From Thermoplasmata archaeon (GTDB taxonomy: Archaea > Thermoplasmatota > Thermoplasmata > Thermoplasmatales > Thermoplasmataceae), in assembly GCA_021799315.1 (NCBI GenBank), contig JAJZAR010000076.1, positions 1 to 7,258 of the forward strand: a stretch of DNA of 7,258 bases, written 5' to 3'. The translations under genes were made by a program, and so were the position numbers. The notes under the pieces were generated by a model. It saw only the letters and a program-made list of their open reading frames with translations. It was not told the DNA's origin and made no database searches. Below, one piece after another: positions 6,553 to 7,258 of this stretch (position 1 is its first letter; every line of letters starts with the position of its first letter).

Positions 6553-6654
6553 ATGTCAAGAAAGATCCATTCCTTCAGAGTTAATAGAATAACAGTACTG
6601 GCTCAGAGAAACAAAACCATACTCATTGGAAATATTGAGGGAGACAGAACTTAA
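6553..6654 (+). CDS. Possible 33-residue small protein
   Basis: This short ATG-to-TAA ORF encodes a basic, beta-strand-like peptide (MSRKIHSFRVNRITVLAQR, then a tail ending IGNIEGDRT). TTTTTAA (6525-6531) is centred about 25 bases upstream of the ATG, compatible with a leaderless start, although it is a poor TATA box. An in-frame stop at 6529 closes the frame upstream, so it is not an obvious fragment of a longer intact gene. No family is recognised. It may be a chance ORF; it is listed because the interval is otherwise unexplained and a promoter-like box lies just upstream. Confidence 0.2.
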   Translation: MSRKIHSFRVNRITVLAQRNKTILIGNIEGDRT

Positions 6655-6732
6655 TCTTGGATATTACAAAAATAATGTTTCATTTGCCTATATGGTTATA
6701 TGACTGTAAGGTATTTCTAATAAAGGTCTAAA

Positions 6733-6963
6733 ATGAGAGGATTAAAAGACAAAAAAGAAGAAACAACAATATTCAAACATGGAAAGATGACTTCATCATT
6801 GTTTCTTCCTGAAATGGTAGAATATTTAAAGGATGTCTGTGCTCTAGCCTTCAAAAATAGAGCTGACCTAACGTTGGTTTCCCTGGCAGAATCAAATATT
6901 TACAGGATGTTAAATGTATTGCCGAAAAGAACTGCAAACGCAACATATGGAAGGGGATCATAA
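6733..6963 (+). CDS. Hypothetical 76-residue protein upstream of ArsR regulator
   Basis: No family is recognised. The protein begins with a charged, Lys/Glu-rich stretch (MRGLKDKKEETT), then has a mixed, probably helical core with an amphipathic helix (LPEMVEYLKDVCALAFKNR, ~25-43) and a strand-helix stretch DLTLVSLAESNIYRMLN. It has one Cys (residue 36) and no membrane helix or signal peptide. AGGT (6724-6727) five bases before the ATG is a weak ribosome-binding site, and TTATAT (6696-6701) is a candidate TATA box giving a short leader. A second Met at residue 19 (6787) could be the start. One base separates its stop from the ArsR-family start, and the ArsR gene carries its own good Shine-Dalgarno sequence within this gene's end. 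That arrangement argues for a real two-gene operon. A truncated remnant of a larger gene is the main alternative. Confidence 0.5.
   Translation: MRGLKDKKEETTIFKHGKMTSSLFLPEMVEYLKDVCALAFKNRADLTLVSLAESNIYRMLNVLPKRTANATYGRGS
6951..6960 (+). promoter_or_regulatory. Shine-Dalgarno sequence of the ArsR-family gene
   Basis: AAGGGGATCA, inside the last codons of the upstream ORF, approximates the archaeal anti-16S consensus GGAGGTGATC and sits about eight bases before the ATG at 6965. It supports that start and internal-operon translation. Confidence 0.5.
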
Positions 6964-6964
6964 A

Positions 6965-7258
6965 ATGGATGTTTTTTATGCCGTGGCTGATCCTACTCGG
7001 AGGAGCATACTGGACATTCTCAGCAGAAGCCCTCTCACAGCTGGAGAAATTGGGATGCATTTCTCAAATATTACACAACCTGGAATGTCGAAACACCTCA
7101 GAGTATTGAGAAAGGTAAATCTTGTTAGTGTGTCTGTAAATGCTCAGAAGCGTATATATTCACTTAACAGGGACGGCTTCACGGAGATAGAGCTGTGGAT
7201 ATCAAAATACCAGAAGTTCTGGAACAATAACCTGGATTCTCTTGGAAATTTCCTTGAT
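6965..7258 (+). CDS. ArsR-family winged-helix transcriptional regulator (3' end outside window)
   Basis: 98 codons are visible with no stop, so the gene runs past the window. The protein matches the ArsR/SdpR-type pattern closely: FYAVADPTRRSILDIL (4-19), LTAGEIGMHF (24-33), recognition helix TQPGMSKHLRVLRKVNLV (37-54), the wing with QKRIYSLN (61-68), and the tail ELWISKYQKFWNNNLDSL (76-93), typical of the subgroup that often accompanies START/SRPBCC (AHSA1-like) genes. It contains no Cys in the visible part, so the classical ArsR metal-thiolate site is absent and it probably senses something other than thiophilic metal. It would act as a dimeric DNA-binding repressor, perhaps on its own operon promoter upstream of 6733. 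The start is fixed by a Shine-Dalgarno sequence and by the family N-terminus. The ligand is unknown. Confidence 0.9.
   Translation, partial: MDVFYAVADPTRRSILDILSRSPLTAGEIGMHFSNITQPGMSKHLRVLRKVNLVSVSVNAQKRIYSLNRDGFTEIELWISKYQKFWNNNLDSLGNFLD

Larger units (their letters stand above)
6367..6732. other. Intergenic stretch without a confident gene
   Basis: These 366 bases carry no ORF with recognisable protein features. A 61-codon minus-strand frame (6374-6559) has an erratic composition and no family resemblance, and is judged spurious. The interval does contain a strong TATA-like box at 6446-6458 with no ORF of useful size behind it, one 33-codon plus-strand ORF (6553-6654), and AT-rich promoter-like DNA before the 76-residue gene. 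It could hold a small RNA, a peptide gene, or the remains of a lost gene. Confidence 0.5.

Noticed and set aside
6374..6559. 61-codon minus-strand frame in the intergenic stretch
   Set aside because: No ribosome-binding site or recognisable motif, its composition is irregular, and it runs through the orphan promoter-like box on the opposite strand.

Overview
The window looks like chromosome of an acidophilic archaeon of the Thermoplasmatales type. This is inferred from several signs: moderately AT-rich DNA, heavy use of AGA/AGG and ATA codons, an archaeal-style asparagine-synthase C-terminus, TATA-like boxes about 25 bases before start codons (leaderless transcription), and Shine-Dalgarno-like sequences mainly at internal operon genes. 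No rRNA or tRNA gene, CRISPR array or complete insertion sequence is visible. The genus is not determinable by eye.

Layout. Bases 2-241 hold the last 79 codons of an asparagine-synthase-family ATP-dependent amidotransferase/ligase. It overlaps by ATGA with a 12-helix major facilitator (MFS) transporter (238-1386). On the other strand a second pair converges on it: a radical-SAM/SPASM-like protein (2661-3767) is followed 42 bases downstream by another MFS transporter (1383-2618). The stop codons of the two MFS genes overlap. Each half is therefore one enzyme-like gene plus one transporter. Diverging from the radical-SAM-like gene is rmuC (3857-5020), a membrane-anchored nuclease-fold protein. 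It converges on an exonuclease III / AP endonuclease gene (xth, 5041-5793). A divergent 167-base region then leads to a DUF427 gene (5961-6335) with a well-placed leaderless promoter. About 400 bases with no confident gene follow. Last comes a short operon of an unrecognised 76-residue protein (6733-6963) and an ArsR-family repressor (6965 onward) cut by the window edge.

The most unusual item is the radical-SAM-like protein. Its fold, substrate-channel motifs and C-terminal SPASM-like cysteines remain recognisable. However, the three cysteines that bind the catalytic 4Fe-4S cluster are replaced in register by Phe, Gly and Asn, and the GGEP motif reads GLEK. It has no cysteine at all in its first 181 residues. 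It is intact as an ORF and sits in an operon with a transporter, so it looks like a maintained pseudo-enzyme rather than a decaying gene. The remaining genes are mostly recognisable housekeeping or common accessory functions.
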